Shown here: piece after piece, positions 7,731-15,954 of the stretch
Layout of the letters: every line of letters starts with the position of its first letter
Numbering within the stretch: the stretch's first letter is position 1
IMG/VR virus record: IMGVR_UViG_3300035072_000126
Location: 1 to 40,400 of that record
Strand: one strand, 5' to 3'
DNA: 40,400 nucleotides
Source of the DNA: a virus
Program-made: the position numbers and the translations under genes
The notes under the pieces: model-generated
Databases searched by the model: none
What the model was told of the DNA's origin: nothing
What the model saw: only the letters and a program-made list of their open reading frames with translations

Positions 7731-8827
7731 TGCGTCACATCCACAATCTCAAGAGTCTTACCATCCGCAGTTTTGGCTTTTTTATGTTTTTTCTTGTGCG
7801 GGTGGGCATCCAGTGTCCATACGCCATCTTCTTTCAGCCGCAACTCTGTTGTTGTGCCATTAGTACGATTCCGGCTAAAAGAGCGGCCCGTCAAGAAGAA
7901 TATATCGTCAATACCATGAGGCTCCGATTTAACCCGGATACGCTGTCCTGGTGTCCACAACATACCGCCTGCGGTAATGCGGTGCCCTCGCACTACCGCA
8001 GTGAGCGTATAGCTTTCTAACCGTCCATCAGCCAGCAGTTTACGGGCCCGCTGCAACGCTAATTTTTGGCTATCGGACTCGCTATCGATAATGATGCGCG
8101 GCCGATAAACTTTAAGACTGGCATCGGTTGCCTTGCCTAAAATGGCATTATTGCCGTCACTAACCTCAGTACCATGCGATTGGCCCAACACGGTAATTTC
8201 TGAAAACCGGTTAGCTATACTACGTTTACGCGTCAGCGACTTTGCGTTATTGCCCTTGCCGGAACGGGTCATGATAATATCTGCCACCACAGGCGAACTG
8301 TAATCAGCGCCGCCGATAACTAGCGTACCGTCAGGATCGAACCATGGCCACAGACCATTGGCTTCTGCGGCATGCGACAGCACGTCCCAAGCAGTCTCGC
8401 CAGGCTCGACGTTGACTTTTTCAAATGCCCCTTTGCCGTCGATGCGCACCTTATTGATACCCAGCGGCTTAACAAGCTTATTAACCACTTCGGCCAGATT
8501 GACTTGGCGAGACACAAAAATTGGCGCAGAGCAATCAACCAACACTGATGCATAATCGCGGCCTGATAAATTCAAGCTATGTTCGCCCTTGGATATAGGC
8601 TCCTCAATGTCGTCAATCAAGCCACTTAGCACAGTATCATTGCCGATCTTTACTATTACTGGAGCGCCTTCATAGACGCTAGTGGGTATCGGCTGCCGAT
8701 TAATACCCAACGACACCTGCCAATCATCAGCCGGAATCAGCAAATCTGAGTCGATGCGGTAGCTTTCCCAGTTGCTATGACTGTGGCCACCGATCAAAAG
8801 CGATACGTTTTCAGACGGCATAAGCAT
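7727..8827 (-). CDS. P: Baseplate hub protein (Mu gp44/gpP, late control D type)
   Basis: 366 residues. The N-terminus (VSLLIGGHSHSNWESYRIDSDL) and the sequence DDWQVSLGI..QPIP are standard for Mu gp44 hub proteins. A Lys/His-rich segment near the C-terminus (HPHKKKHKKAK, about residues 340-350) precedes a hydrophobic tail. The protein forms the trimeric hub below the tail tube and above the gp45 spike. It overlaps N by 17 bp from the first ATG. An internal ATG two codons later is an alternative start. Confidence 0.92.
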   Translation of the reverse strand: MLMPSENVSLLIGGHSHSNWESYRIDSDLLIPADDWQVSLGINRQPIPTSVYEGAPVIVKIGNDTVLSGLIDDIEEPISKGEHSLNLSGRDYASVLVDCSAPIFVSRQVNLAEVVNKLVKPLGINKVRIDGKGAFEKVNVEPGETAWDVLSHAAEANGLWPWFDPDGTLVIGGADYSSPVVADIIMTRSGKGNNAKSLTRKRSIANRFSEITVLGQSHGTEVSDGNNAILGKATDASLKVYRPRIIIDSESDSQKLALQRARKLLADGRLESYTLTAVVRGHRITAGGMLWTPGQRIRVKSEPHGIDDIFFLTGRSFSRNRTNGTTTELRLKEDGVWTLDAHPHKKKHKKAKTADGKTLEIVDVTQ

Positions 8828-10214
8828 TCAATTGGTCGGTTGCCTGAAGAAAGTTTGGATTAGCCAAACCGTTTAAGCGTTGCAGTTCCTGAGCGCGGTC
8901 ATGATCGCCGTACCAGCGATGCGCCAATACCCGTAACGGCGCGGGCGTAACCACCTGCCGGGTAATCAGCGGAGGGCGCGCTACGATAATGGCTTGGGCC
9001 GTCAATTGCAGCGCCAGCGCGGTATCCTTTAAACTTTCAATAATCGGCCGAGCGGTTTCAATCGGATAGGTAGCACGGGCCAGTTCGATAGCGGCCTCAA
9101 TCTCAGACCTAGCGCTATTGCACACCGTCTCAATTTCAGAGGGGGATAACGTCGCCGTTTCCGCTTCGGACTGCAAAACAACCGTCGCCGCATCGGCTAT
9201 CGTCGCAGCGCGTTCCACTTGGATATGCACTTGTGATGCTTGTATGACGCTGTTCTCAGTCGGGTTACTCATATCGATACGGGGCACGACAGCGCCGCTG
9301 GACAGTATGGCCGCTGAACTCGCTCCGCTGGGCAGCGTACCGGTCACCGTCGTAACGGTACCGACAGATTGCACTCCCGTTACCGTAGAGCCTGCACCCA
9401 ACGGCTCACTGACAAGGGTTGCGCCATTAGCCAGTTGGCTAGTTACGGTGGAGCCGCTAAATTGCGCGTTCGCTACCGTCGATCCGGTCGACAGTACGCC
9501 AGCAAGCCGGGAAAACCCATTGCGATAATCAGACAATAACGTCGATGCCGAAAAGCCGCCGAAATTCATCACGCCGCCGGACAGCGACGTTAAATCACCT
9601 GCCCAGCTCAGAGGGTAGTTAATCACATCCATACCGGCTGCCAATATGCCACTGGCCAACGACTTCAACGCAAATACCGGCGCTAATAGCTGCTGGCGCA
9701 ATGCCGTCAACTGGCTCATCGGGTTCAGCGCCTTCAACTTAGATACGGCATTACTCAACGTCCATGCCGATGCATCGCGCGCAGCTTGTGCTTTTTGGCT
9801 GACCGCCTCGGCTTGTTGCTGCGGCGATTGCTGAGTAAAAAATGGATTTCCGGCTGTTGATTCAATTAGCTCAAAAGACACAGACGCCTGGTCGACGTTA
9901 TCAGCCTCGTGATGGATACTACCTCGCGCTACCTGAGCGTCTTTAATGCTGCCGAATACGGGATGAACCAACTCGTGGGCACCGGGTTTTACCAGCGCTG
10001 TGATAAACGCCTTCAGGCGCTCTTCGTAATCGTCGCCGTAAAAAATGGCTTGAAACGGAATATGTCGCAGGCCTCGGCCCATGTCTTCGAGTTCGCCGCC
10101 GTCTACATACGGAAACACATGCTCGACGACCGCTTTTTCGAAACTATCATCAACGCTGATACACTCAAATTTAACACCATCATAGGTGGCCTCAAGCAAT
10201 GTTTTCGACCACAT
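8811..10214 (-). CDS. N: Tail/DNA circularisation protein gpN-like (Mu gp43)
   Basis: 467 residues. The N-terminal domain (about 1-110) matches the DNA-circularisation N family (LLEATYDGVKFECISVDDSFEKAVVEHVFPYVDG and GDDYEERLKAFI). The C-terminus (about 420-467) ends in the LysM-like HRWYGDHDRAQELQRLNGLANPNFLQ. A low-complexity Ser/Thr/Gly/Val tract with repeated GSTV units occupies about residues 225-310 and looks like an expanded linker. Mu gpN is a baseplate component also tied to circularisation of injected DNA. The stop overlaps P and the start overlaps the tape-measure stop. Confidence 0.9.
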   Translation of the reverse strand: MWSKTLLEATYDGVKFECISVDDSFEKAVVEHVFPYVDGGELEDMGRGLRHIPFQAIFYGDDYEERLKAFITALVKPGAHELVHPVFGSIKDAQVARGSIHHEADNVDQASVSFELIESTAGNPFFTQQSPQQQAEAVSQKAQAARDASAWTLSNAVSKLKALNPMSQLTALRQQLLAPVFALKSLASGILAAGMDVINYPLSWAGDLTSLSGGVMNFGGFSASTLLSDYRNGFSRLAGVLSTGSTVANAQFSGSTVTSQLANGATLVSEPLGAGSTVTGVQSVGTVTTVTGTLPSGASSAAILSSGAVVPRIDMSNPTENSVIQASQVHIQVERAATIADAATVVLQSEAETATLSPSEIETVCNSARSEIEAAIELARATYPIETARPIIESLKDTALALQLTAQAIIVARPPLITRQVVTPAPLRVLAHRWYGDHDRAQELQRLNGLANPNFLQATDQLNAYAV

Positions 10215-12082
10215 TAGTTGCGCCTCGCTTGCTGGCTGTTAGCCTTATTCACCTCGGCAACAATGTTGCCGTTTTTGACATCGACTACGACCTGAACCTT
10301 AACGGGCTTATCAGCTTGTTTTTCCGGAGCGACATTCCAATAATCAGCGACACGCCGGCCGATACCGGCGTTTTTATCCGGCATCCGCATGCTGGTTTTA
10401 TCGGGTTCCATGGCGTGGCGTATCATCGCAAACAGGCCGGTACCGGCTGCCGCCATGCCCGCCAATCCTGTTAAGCCTATTCCTCCTGCTGCCGTTGCTC
10501 CTCCAGCAGCTTCAGCGGCCATCGGTATCTCGCCCGCGTAGGAAATTCCTTTTGCAACCGATACGGCTTTTGTAAGAGTCTCACCACCGACGGCAACTTT
10601 TGCGGCTTTTTCAAGAGCGCCGCCCTTGCCGCCGGTCAGCATACCGGTTAGGCCGGCCGCACCGGCGGCAGCGGCCAAAACGCCCAATGCCGTCGCCGTT
10701 GAGTAAATGGCTGTAGTCAGTATGGGATGCGCTTCGGCCTCAGCGTTGAGTTTGTCCAGCAACTTGCCGAGTGGGGAATCGATAGATGCCAGGGTATCGA
10801 TTGCGGCGAACGCTTTCTTATTACCCATCTGTTCTGTTTTGGCATCCAGCGTATTGGCAACAACTTGGTAACTGGTATCGCCTTCTTTGCCGGTTTCCTT
10901 AGCGGTAATACCTTTAACTTCATCATATTTGTCGCGCTGCTGGATAAACATCAGCAGTTGCATTAAAGCTTGGCGGTCCTGTACCGCCTTGCCGATACTT
11001 TTTTGCTGTAAAATGTCCGCCATAGCCGACAACGTGGCTTTTTTATCGGCACCGGTTTCGGTATCGGCTTTTTTCCTCAGATTCGTATAATTCTTATCCT
11101 GCGAGCCGATTTTTTCCACCAACGCTACAAAGGCTTCCAGCGTGTTCATGCCTTTGCCACGCGCAGCCGCCAATGAACCGGATAAATCAATGCCCTGTTT
11201 TTTAAAGTCTGTAGCCGTATCCTGGCTATTGATCTTAGCTAACAGATTAACCAGGTTGTTCCCTGCCTCATCTGAGGTACCTGCACCGATACGTGATATT
11301 TGATTAGCTGCCAACAGCGATTCAAAACCGCTCATGCCTTTCATACCATTCGTTGCTGCCAGCGCCATTTGCTGCGGTAGCCATTTAGCCATGTCAGTTA
11401 ATTCAAATCCGCCTGCCTGTCCCGCCTTGATCGCCTTAGACAGCATGGCTGGCATATCCTTGTCGGCGATGCCCATAGTCTGCTTTGCCGCTACCAGGAT
11501 TTGTGCCAAATCATTACCCGACGCGCCGCTACCCGTTGAATATTTTTGCACCATCGGCAACAGCGACACAGCCTGATTAGCATTGCCGAAGGCGCCACTG
11601 CCAACCAACGTATTTAACGCGTCAGCCGCTTGTTCCGGCGTACCGCCACCGGCATTGACAGCATTCTTAATGCCTGCGTTCAGATTTTCTTTGGCCGCAA
11701 TCCTGCCCGTTGCGTCCAGATCGGAATTAGCTGTATTCGACAACAACGCCAAACGCCGGTCATACGTCATCGGACGCTCGGCAGCGCTTTTGGCCATATA
11801 GCCGCCCGCCATTACCGCACTGCCAACCTGGGCGCCGGTCCTGCCGATCTGAGCCAAGGTCGATAGCGTGGACTTCGCCGTGTTATGCACTTGCTTCAGC
11901 GATGCATGTAACCGATCTATACCGGTCGGGCGTATCTTATTGACCTCCGCCGCAATGCTCGACAGCGACTTGCCGGCGGAACGCGATTCCTTCTCCACGC
12001 CTTGCATGACCGCCTTCAGGCCTTTGCTCATCTGATCGTTCAGCTTGAGCAGCAATGCGAGTTCAAGGTTTTTTCCGGCCAT
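10214..12082 (-). CDS. Tail tape measure protein (Mu gp42/H-like)
   Basis: 622 residues. The N-terminal helical segment (LELALLLKLNDQMSKGLKAVMQGVEKESRSAG) is followed by the TP901-type tape-measure core: APERPMTYDR-like start, GTPEQAADALNTLVGSGAFG, MPAMLSKAIKAGQAGGFELTDMAKWLPQQMA and SRIGAGTSDEAGNNLVNLLAKI. A hydrophobic Gly/Ala-rich region follows at about residues 455-560. The protein sets tail length and helps DNA entry. Its start lies inside the 3' end of the frameshifted chaperone reading frame (stop 12063), with no obvious RBS, so translational coupling is likely. Confidence 0.93.
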   Translation of the reverse strand: MAGKNLELALLLKLNDQMSKGLKAVMQGVEKESRSAGKSLSSIAAEVNKIRPTGIDRLHASLKQVHNTAKSTLSTLAQIGRTGAQVGSAVMAGGYMAKSAAERPMTYDRRLALLSNTANSDLDATGRIAAKENLNAGIKNAVNAGGGTPEQAADALNTLVGSGAFGNANQAVSLLPMVQKYSTGSGASGNDLAQILVAAKQTMGIADKDMPAMLSKAIKAGQAGGFELTDMAKWLPQQMALAATNGMKGMSGFESLLAANQISRIGAGTSDEAGNNLVNLLAKINSQDTATDFKKQGIDLSGSLAAARGKGMNTLEAFVALVEKIGSQDKNYTNLRKKADTETGADKKATLSAMADILQQKSIGKAVQDRQALMQLLMFIQQRDKYDEVKGITAKETGKEGDTSYQVVANTLDAKTEQMGNKKAFAAIDTLASIDSPLGKLLDKLNAEAEAHPILTTAIYSTATALGVLAAAAGAAGLTGMLTGGKGGALEKAAKVAVGGETLTKAVSVAKGISYAGEIPMAAEAAGGATAAGGIGLTGLAGMAAAGTGLFAMIRHAMEPDKTSMRMPDKNAGIGRRVADYWNVAPEKQADKPVKVQVVVDVKNGNIVAEVNKANSQQARRN

Positions 12083-12559
12083 TTTTTTTGCGTCGAGTAT
12101 TGATGTAAGTTTTATGGCTGTCGCCGTTAGGGGCTACAGCCTTGGGTTTGCGCCCGCTGGTCAGCGTATCGAGAATGCTGACGGCCCTGGCTTCGGTTAA
12201 GTCTCTTGGGTTATCGAATCCGTGTCCTCGGAGGATGACTTCAAGGTCGATGTAGGGCTTGAGGGATTCCTCAAGCCTTTGCGCTTTTTTTCAATCTCAT
12301 CCTGGGCCTCAAGAATCGGATCCACGTCATCCTCGGACAGACTCAACAGCAGCTCGCCATCGATCTCGGTAATATCGCCAATGCGCTCTATTTGCTCAGC
12401 GGCCTTATAAATACGCAGCGTCAGTTTTGAGGCCCCCTCCGGCGCTTTCTCAACGGCTGCAATCGCATCGGCAATGGTAGCCTGGCGCATCACAAAATGA
12501 GTATGCCAAACGCCATCGCACTCAATGCCAATATCTAAATCGTTTTCTACGGTAATCAT
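12063..12559 (-). CDS. Frameshift fusion tail-assembly chaperone (gp41-gp42 type, GT-like product)
   Basis: A -1 slip at A_AAA_AAG (12290 to 12284) joins the first 92 residues of the gp41-like protein to a 73-residue extension that begins AQRLEESLKPYIDLEVILRG and ends KKNGRKKP at a TGA (12063-12065), for 165 residues in total. The extension is open, well composed and overlaps the tape-measure start. Tail chaperone pairs made by frameshifting just upstream of the tape measure are general in long-tailed phages. Mu is reported to use a -2 shift, whereas the sequence here fits a canonical -1 shift. Not verified by expression data. Confidence 0.85.
12197..12559 (-). CDS. Tail assembly chaperone, unshifted product (Mu gp41-like)
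   Basis: 120 residues in frame 0. Residues 1-92 match the gp41 family (TVENDLDIGIECDGVWHTHFVMRQATIADAIAAVE and SEDDVDPILEAQDEIEKK). Residues 93-120 after the slip site are a Ser/Thr-rich tail without homology-like character. This is the shorter partner of the chaperone pair that coats the tape measure during tail assembly. It overlaps the tube-protein stop by 4 bp (ATGA). Confidence 0.88.
   Translation of the reverse strand: MITVENDLDIGIECDGVWHTHFVMRQATIADAIAAVEKAPEGASKLTLRIYKAAEQIERIGDITEIDGELLLSLSEDDVDPILEAQDEIEKKRKGLRNPSSPTSTLKSSSEDTDSITQET
12284..12290 (-). promoter_or_regulatory. Programmed -1 ribosomal frameshift site A_AAA_AAG
   Basis: On the minus strand the codons are GAA AAA AAG CGC, giving the heptamer A_AAA_AAG in frame. 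This is the most efficient slippery heptamer known for E. coli ribosomes (dnaX type). Beyond it the -1 frame is open for 73 codons. Downstream, GCTTGAGGAATCCCTCAAGC-like complementarity (TTGAGG with CCTCAA, about 12263-12278) could form the stimulatory hairpin. Confidence 0.85.
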
Positions 12560-12930
12560 TCTTCCACCTCACGCAAGGCCGCCATGCTCAAATCCTTCTT
12601 GGCTTCGCCATCGACTGTGTATTTTTTGCCTTCTTCCAGCGTAAAGCAGTCCTGGTACGTAGTGCGCTTGCCGCCTGCGGTCAGTGGATAAACCGTAATC
12701 GTCGCTCCTTGTATGCCGCCCCAGTCGATATCGCCAATAGCAGGAATCACAGCAGTAATCTTCAGATCAATCTCGGCAATGCCTTTAGAAAATCCTTTGG
12801 CCCGACCGGTTTTGTTCATGGTCTTGACCAATTTGCGGCCGGTTTTGGTGGTGATGTCCAGTGATTCAATCTCGACCTCCTGGCCATCGACCTCCATCAC
12901 GATCGCGCCCAAATATTCTTCTAATGCCAT
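12556..12930 (-). CDS. M: Tail tube protein (Mu gpM)
   Basis: 124 residues, typical of Mu-like tube proteins. Visible features are GAIVMEVDGQEVEIESLDITTKTGRKLVKTMNKTGRAKGFSKG and the strand-rich KTTYQDC-type C-terminal half. Hexameric rings of this protein form the inner tube of the contractile tail. It follows the sheath gene by 12 bp with AGGAG before its ATG. Confidence 0.92.
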   Translation of the reverse strand: MALEEYLGAIVMEVDGQEVEIESLDITTKTGRKLVKTMNKTGRAKGFSKGIAEIDLKITAVIPAIGDIDWGGIQGATITVYPLTAGGKRTTYQDCFTLEEGKKYTVDGEAKKDLSMAALREVEE

Positions 12931-12942
12931 GTTGCGTGCTCC

Positions 12943-14379
12943 TTACAGTAATAGGTCGATGACGGCGGCGAAGACGTGCATGCCGTTGACCACGTCGGTG
13001 GGTATCTTCGCATCCAGACGGTTAGGGTCTTGCAAGTCGCGTTCGACGATTATCCCTTTTAGGTTGTCGTCAACGTTCTCGACAATTTCCAGCTCTTCCA
13101 GTTTATGCAGCACATCGATTATTTGTGTGCGCACTTTGCCGGGTGTGCGGCTGGATAACTTATCGCGCGGGAACCGCAACGCGATACGCTCGCGAATCGC
13201 CTTTCGTACATAATCCAGCGTCCTGATGGTGGTTAAATCCAGCAGCGCGATATCAGGAATACCGTTCGGATCCAGCGTGTAAGTAGTCACCGCGCGGACA
13301 ATCTGAACTTTATCGCCTGGGCCGACTTCTAACGGTGTTGTTCCGTTGTACAGGCAGACCTCCTGCTCGGTGCGGCCCAGCCTGTTTGCCAGCGGGTTGG
13401 GCAGAATGCCGGTTAACGGCAGGGTGTTCAGCGGCCGGGCGGGATCTTCCTCGTACGCGATTTCCGCACCATATGCCGCCGCCACTTCGTAGCTGTTATC
13501 GTATGCGTTAGGCAGCAACGCGTAGGTTATCCGGCCTGAGTTGATTTGTCCGGCCAGCGTAGTGCCCTGGGACAAGGTGCCGACATGCCCATACACGCCG
13601 ATAGCGCCACGCTGCTCTAGCGGGCCAGACACGGCATCCAAATGGGTGCGCAGGGCGGTCAGGTTGGTTTGGTCGTTCCAGGCACTGATGATAATGTTAT
13701 GGCCAGCACCGAACACGGTCGCCAATGCGGTGGCCAGCGTGGGATCAGTCGCTCCGGCCACACCGTCCGCTACGGTCGCCGTTACGCCTGAAAGCGGCAC
13801 GGAGCCCGCCAACGCCGTAGCGCTGATTTTGATCAGGCTGCCCAGCGTACCTTTGCACTTAGCGGTCAGCGTCACCACGCCCAGAGCCGCAGACGCCGTC
13901 ACCGGCAAACTGGTCTGCCTGTCGAATTGCGCTTTTAACGCTGCGGCCATGTCCGTTGCGGTATCGCCCACAGCAACGGCGGTCTGCACCGCCTGGCCGC
14001 CGACATTAACGGTCAATACGCCTGCGCCGCCAGCCGGGCCGGTAATCGTCACCGTTTTCGTCCCGGCTACACCAGCACCGGCATCATCCAGCGCGATAGC
14101 CTGCAATGATAAATAACGGTTGGCTTTCAGCGCCGCCGCACACATTAAATGTGCAATGGATCCGTAGCCAAAATAGACCGCCGCCTCAATGTCCGAAAAG
14201 ATATCTACCACTGTATTAGCCGCTACCGATCCGGCGGCCAAGCGCTGCCCGACAATCAGTGTTTTTTGCAAGTTTCCCGGGAGCGTGCGAACAGCCAACC
14301 GGGTGTTGAACTCGATATACTTGCCCGGCTTGCGGATGCTGGCGGGGATGGAATCAAAAGCGATATTTGCGCTTGCCAT
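12943..14379 (-). CDS. L: Contractile tail sheath protein (Mu gpL)
   Basis: 478 residues, close to Mu gpL. The N-terminus IAFDSIPASIRKPGKYIEFNTRLAVRTLP and the C-terminal sheath domain with TYTLDPNGIPDIALLDLTTIRTLDYVRKAIRERIALRFPRDKL are diagnostic. The middle (about 110-205) is an Ala/Thr/Gly-rich beta domain likely exposed on the sheath surface. The ATG overlaps the gp38 stop (TAATG). Confidence 0.95.
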   Translation of the reverse strand: MASANIAFDSIPASIRKPGKYIEFNTRLAVRTLPGNLQKTLIVGQRLAAGSVAANTVVDIFSDIEAAVYFGYGSIAHLMCAAALKANRYLSLQAIALDDAGAGVAGTKTVTITGPAGGAGVLTVNVGGQAVQTAVAVGDTATDMAAALKAQFDRQTSLPVTASAALGVVTLTAKCKGTLGSLIKISATALAGSVPLSGVTATVADGVAGATDPTLATALATVFGAGHNIIISAWNDQTNLTALRTHLDAVSGPLEQRGAIGVYGHVGTLSQGTTLAGQINSGRITYALLPNAYDNSYEVAAAYGAEIAYEEDPARPLNTLPLTGILPNPLANRLGRTEQEVCLYNGTTPLEVGPGDKVQIVRAVTTYTLDPNGIPDIALLDLTTIRTLDYVRKAIRERIALRFPRDKLSSRTPGKVRTQIIDVLHKLEELEIVENVDDNLKGIIVERDLQDPNRLDAKIPTDVVNGMHVFAAVIDLLL

Positions 14380-14543
14380 TATTTGGGCTCCTTGACGGGT
14401 TTAACGACAACCAGATCGCCATCATCGATACGGCGCTGATAATAGACAGATTCAATCACCTCAACCGGTTCGGCATCGGTGATATACCTGTTCGTATGAA
14501 ATTCCTTTGGCACTTTAAGGCCGGGGGCGGCTGTCACTAACAT
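14379..14543 (-). CDS. Small connector-region protein gp38-like (DUF2635)
   Basis: A 54-residue gene with TAATG overlaps at both ends. The protein (MLVTAAPGLKVPKEFHTNRY at its start, then VEVIESVYYQRRIDDGDLVV) matches the DUF2635 family found between gp37 and the sheath gene in Mu-like phages (Mu gp38 position). The core PGLKVPKE and a YYxRR..DGDL turn are typical. Its exact function is unknown. The position suggests a role in tail completion or in gp37/sheath joining. Confidence 0.88.
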   Translation of the reverse strand: MLVTAAPGLKVPKEFHTNRYITDAEPVEVIESVYYQRRIDDGDLVVVKPVKEPK

Positions 14544-15127
14544 TAGGGAGTCCTCAGGGTGATTAAATCAGTAGCATCGGCGATGTTGTCGCCAGGTTTC
14601 AGGTAATAGTTGAAGCCAGTACGCAACCAGTCAGGCTGGTTGGCCTCGGCAGGTTGGCTGATGGCATACTGGGTTTTCAATTCCAGGGAAAAAACCGCCA
14701 TCGATTGCGCCAGCAGCTTTTTATTGAATAGGCTTTTCACTGCGCCTGGCTTGAAGTGGTCAATTGCCAGGTTCAGGTCTTGGTTCAGCAGCAACAGCCG
14801 CGTATCCTTAATAATTTGATAAGCGCCGACTTCCGTAGTGGCGTTGGCACTATGACGCGTAAATCGCTCACCGCGAGGGCTATGCGTAGCCACCAACAGC
14901 ATGAAGTCGGCAGCCGCCTTCCATTTATTCCGCGCAGTGCCGACCGGCTTGGGGTCGGATTCGCCTTTAAACGTCACCCACACCGCTGGGAACTGCCGAA
15001 CCAATAACGCTAGGGCTTTATCGTCGCCGCCCAGCTCACCGCCATAACTGGCAACCGTACCCAGCTTGTAGCCGAAGTCTGCGGACTTGACGGCAGCAAC
15101 CAGCGCGTCTTCGATCTCGGCGATCAT
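14543..15127 (-). CDS. Tail terminator/connector gp37-like (DUF1834)
   Basis: 194 residues. The N-terminus IAEIEDALVAAVKSADFGYKL and the central FPAVWVTFKGESDPKP match the DUF1834 (Mu gp37) family, placed just upstream of gp38 and the sheath as expected. A GGAG sits 8 bases before the ATG, and the start codon also overlaps the stop of an 18-codon leader frame (ATGA). It is the first gene after the third late promoter. Confidence 0.88.
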   Translation of the reverse strand: MIAEIEDALVAAVKSADFGYKLGTVASYGGELGGDDKALALLVRQFPAVWVTFKGESDPKPVGTARNKWKAAADFMLLVATHSPRGERFTRHSANATTEVGAYQIIKDTRLLLLNQDLNLAIDHFKPGAVKSLFNKKLLAQSMAVFSLELKTQYAISQPAEANQPDWLRTGFNYYLKPGDNIADATDLITLRTP

Positions 15128-15180
15128 TGACGGCTCCGGGCGTGGCTAAATGTAGTTAAATAAAGAGATTTTAAGTTCAT
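15124..15180 (-). CDS. Putative 18-codon leaderless peptide coupled to gp37
   Basis: The ATG at 15180 lies 7 bases after the -10 hexamer TACACT, so the predicted transcript would begin at or next to this AUG. The frame (MNLKSLYLTTFSHARSRQ) ends in a TGA that overlaps the gp37 ATG (ATGA). No Shine-Dalgarno precedes it. It may be a translational coupling leader, or simply an accidental short frame. Confidence 0.35.
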   Translation of the reverse strand: MNLKSLYLTTFSHARSRQ

Positions 15181-15197
15181 GCCTACAGTGTAGGCAT
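15179..15197. promoter_or_regulatory. 19-bp palindrome overlapping the -10 box of the gp37 promoter
   Basis: ATGCCTACACTGTAGGCAT (minus strand) is a perfect 9+1+9 inverted repeat that contains the -10 hexamer TACACT and the likely start site. It could be an operator that blocks this promoter. The other two late promoters lack it. Confidence 0.5.
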
Positions 15198-15241
15198 ATG
15201 GAGGTAAGCGAAGAATCCGAAGCGCTTCGGAAGCCTCGCTT
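15187..15241 (-). promoter_or_regulatory. Late promoter before gp37 with activator dyad
   Basis: The perfect dyad TCCGAAGCGCTTCGGA (15216-15231) is followed on the minus strand, after exactly 23 bases, by TACACT (15187-15192) as the -10 box. There is no -35 match, as expected for a Mor/C-type activated promoter. An additional outer dyad (TAAGCGA and TCGCTTA, 15205-15211 and 15236-15242) flanks the core symmetrically with 4-base spacers. The same arrangement occurs at 19034-19078 and 31518-31562. Confidence 0.8.
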
Positions 15242-15252
15242 ATAGAGGGAGG

Positions 15253-15666
15253 TTAATAGCTGTCGCGAGAGAATGCAGAGGGGCCTGACGAAAAACTAAC
15301 CGTTGCGTCGGCAGGCTCGTCAACCGTACCGGAAGCGTCCGGAGCAATCGGTATTTTTCCGGATGCTACTTTTTCCAGATACTTGATAGCATCCTCATAA
15401 ACAGTCTGGATATGCTCAGGCACCAGGGGATGAAAGAGAAAATAGTGCGTAATATCGCAGGCTATTTGCTCGAAATCCTCGGGTACATTGGTCAGCGGCA
15501 GATATTGGGTTATATAGCGGTTAATCCGTGCGCCGGCTGCGGCAATTGCAGCATTGAGCACGGTGGCGTTAACGGTGGTTGCGGTCGGATCATCGCGGTT
15601 GGTCAGCTGGACCAGTTCCAGCTGACCAAATCGGTTGAGCAAACTCTGCAGAGTGCAGTACGACAT
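15253..15666 (-). CDS. Head-tail connector gp36-like (DUF1320)
   Basis: 137 residues. The N-terminus MSYCTLQSLLNRFGQLELVQLTNRDDP and the middle AAGARINRYITQYLPL...EQIACDITHYFLF match the DUF1320 (Mu gp36) family, a head-completion protein. The ATG overlaps the stop of the upstream gp35-like gene by one base. It is the last gene before the internal late promoter, so it ends the head transcription unit. Confidence 0.92.
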   Translation of the reverse strand: MSYCTLQSLLNRFGQLELVQLTNRDDPTATTVNATVLNAAIAAAGARINRYITQYLPLTNVPEDFEQIACDITHYFLFHPLVPEHIQTVYEDAIKYLEKVASGKIPIAPDASGTVDEPADATVSFSSGPSAFSRDSY

Positions 15667-15938
15667 TATTTAGCCGGTTTTTTGGCAGGCATGTCGGCAT
15701 CGTCAGATTTGCTTTCATCATCAGATTTTCCTGCGTCGTCAGATTTGTCGGCATCGTCGGATTTGCCAGTATCGCCACCGGCATCATTCGCCAGCACCTC
15801 GACAGCCAGCTTCGGTTCAAACAGCAGCTGCTCCAGCTCGGCCGCAGTAAAGCGGTCATCAGGATACTCGGTGGGCGCGGCTGAATGCGCCACGCCGGCG
15901 CGACGGAAACCCTCACTTAGTGATCTAATACGTATCAT
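15666..15938 (-). CDS. gp35-like protein (HI1506-related) with Ser-Asp-Asp repeats
   Basis: 90 residues. The N-terminal 55 residues (IRIRSLSEGFRRAGVAHSAAPTEY...RFTAAELEQLLFEPKLAVEVL) match the small FluMu HI1506 / Mu gp35 family, whose position between capsid and gp36 is conserved. Residues 57-83 form a degenerate repeat of KSDDA/G units, probably disordered and expandable. A Lys/Pro/Ala tail ends the protein. Likely a head accessory or decoration factor; function is not known. Confidence 0.8.
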   Translation of the reverse strand: MIRIRSLSEGFRRAGVAHSAAPTEYPDDRFTAAELEQLLFEPKLAVEVLANDAGGDTGKSDDADKSDDAGKSDDESKSDDADMPAKKPAK

Positions 15939-15954
15939 GTCAATCTCCCTTCAA

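Noticed and set aside
9118-9528. Long plus-strand frame opposite gpN
   Set aside because: Shadow of the repetitive Ser/Thr/Val coding region of gpN; no RBS and low-complexity translation.
12713-14116. Long plus-strand frames opposite sheath and tube genes
   Set aside because: They are mirror frames of well-recognised tail genes and have no coherent protein character.
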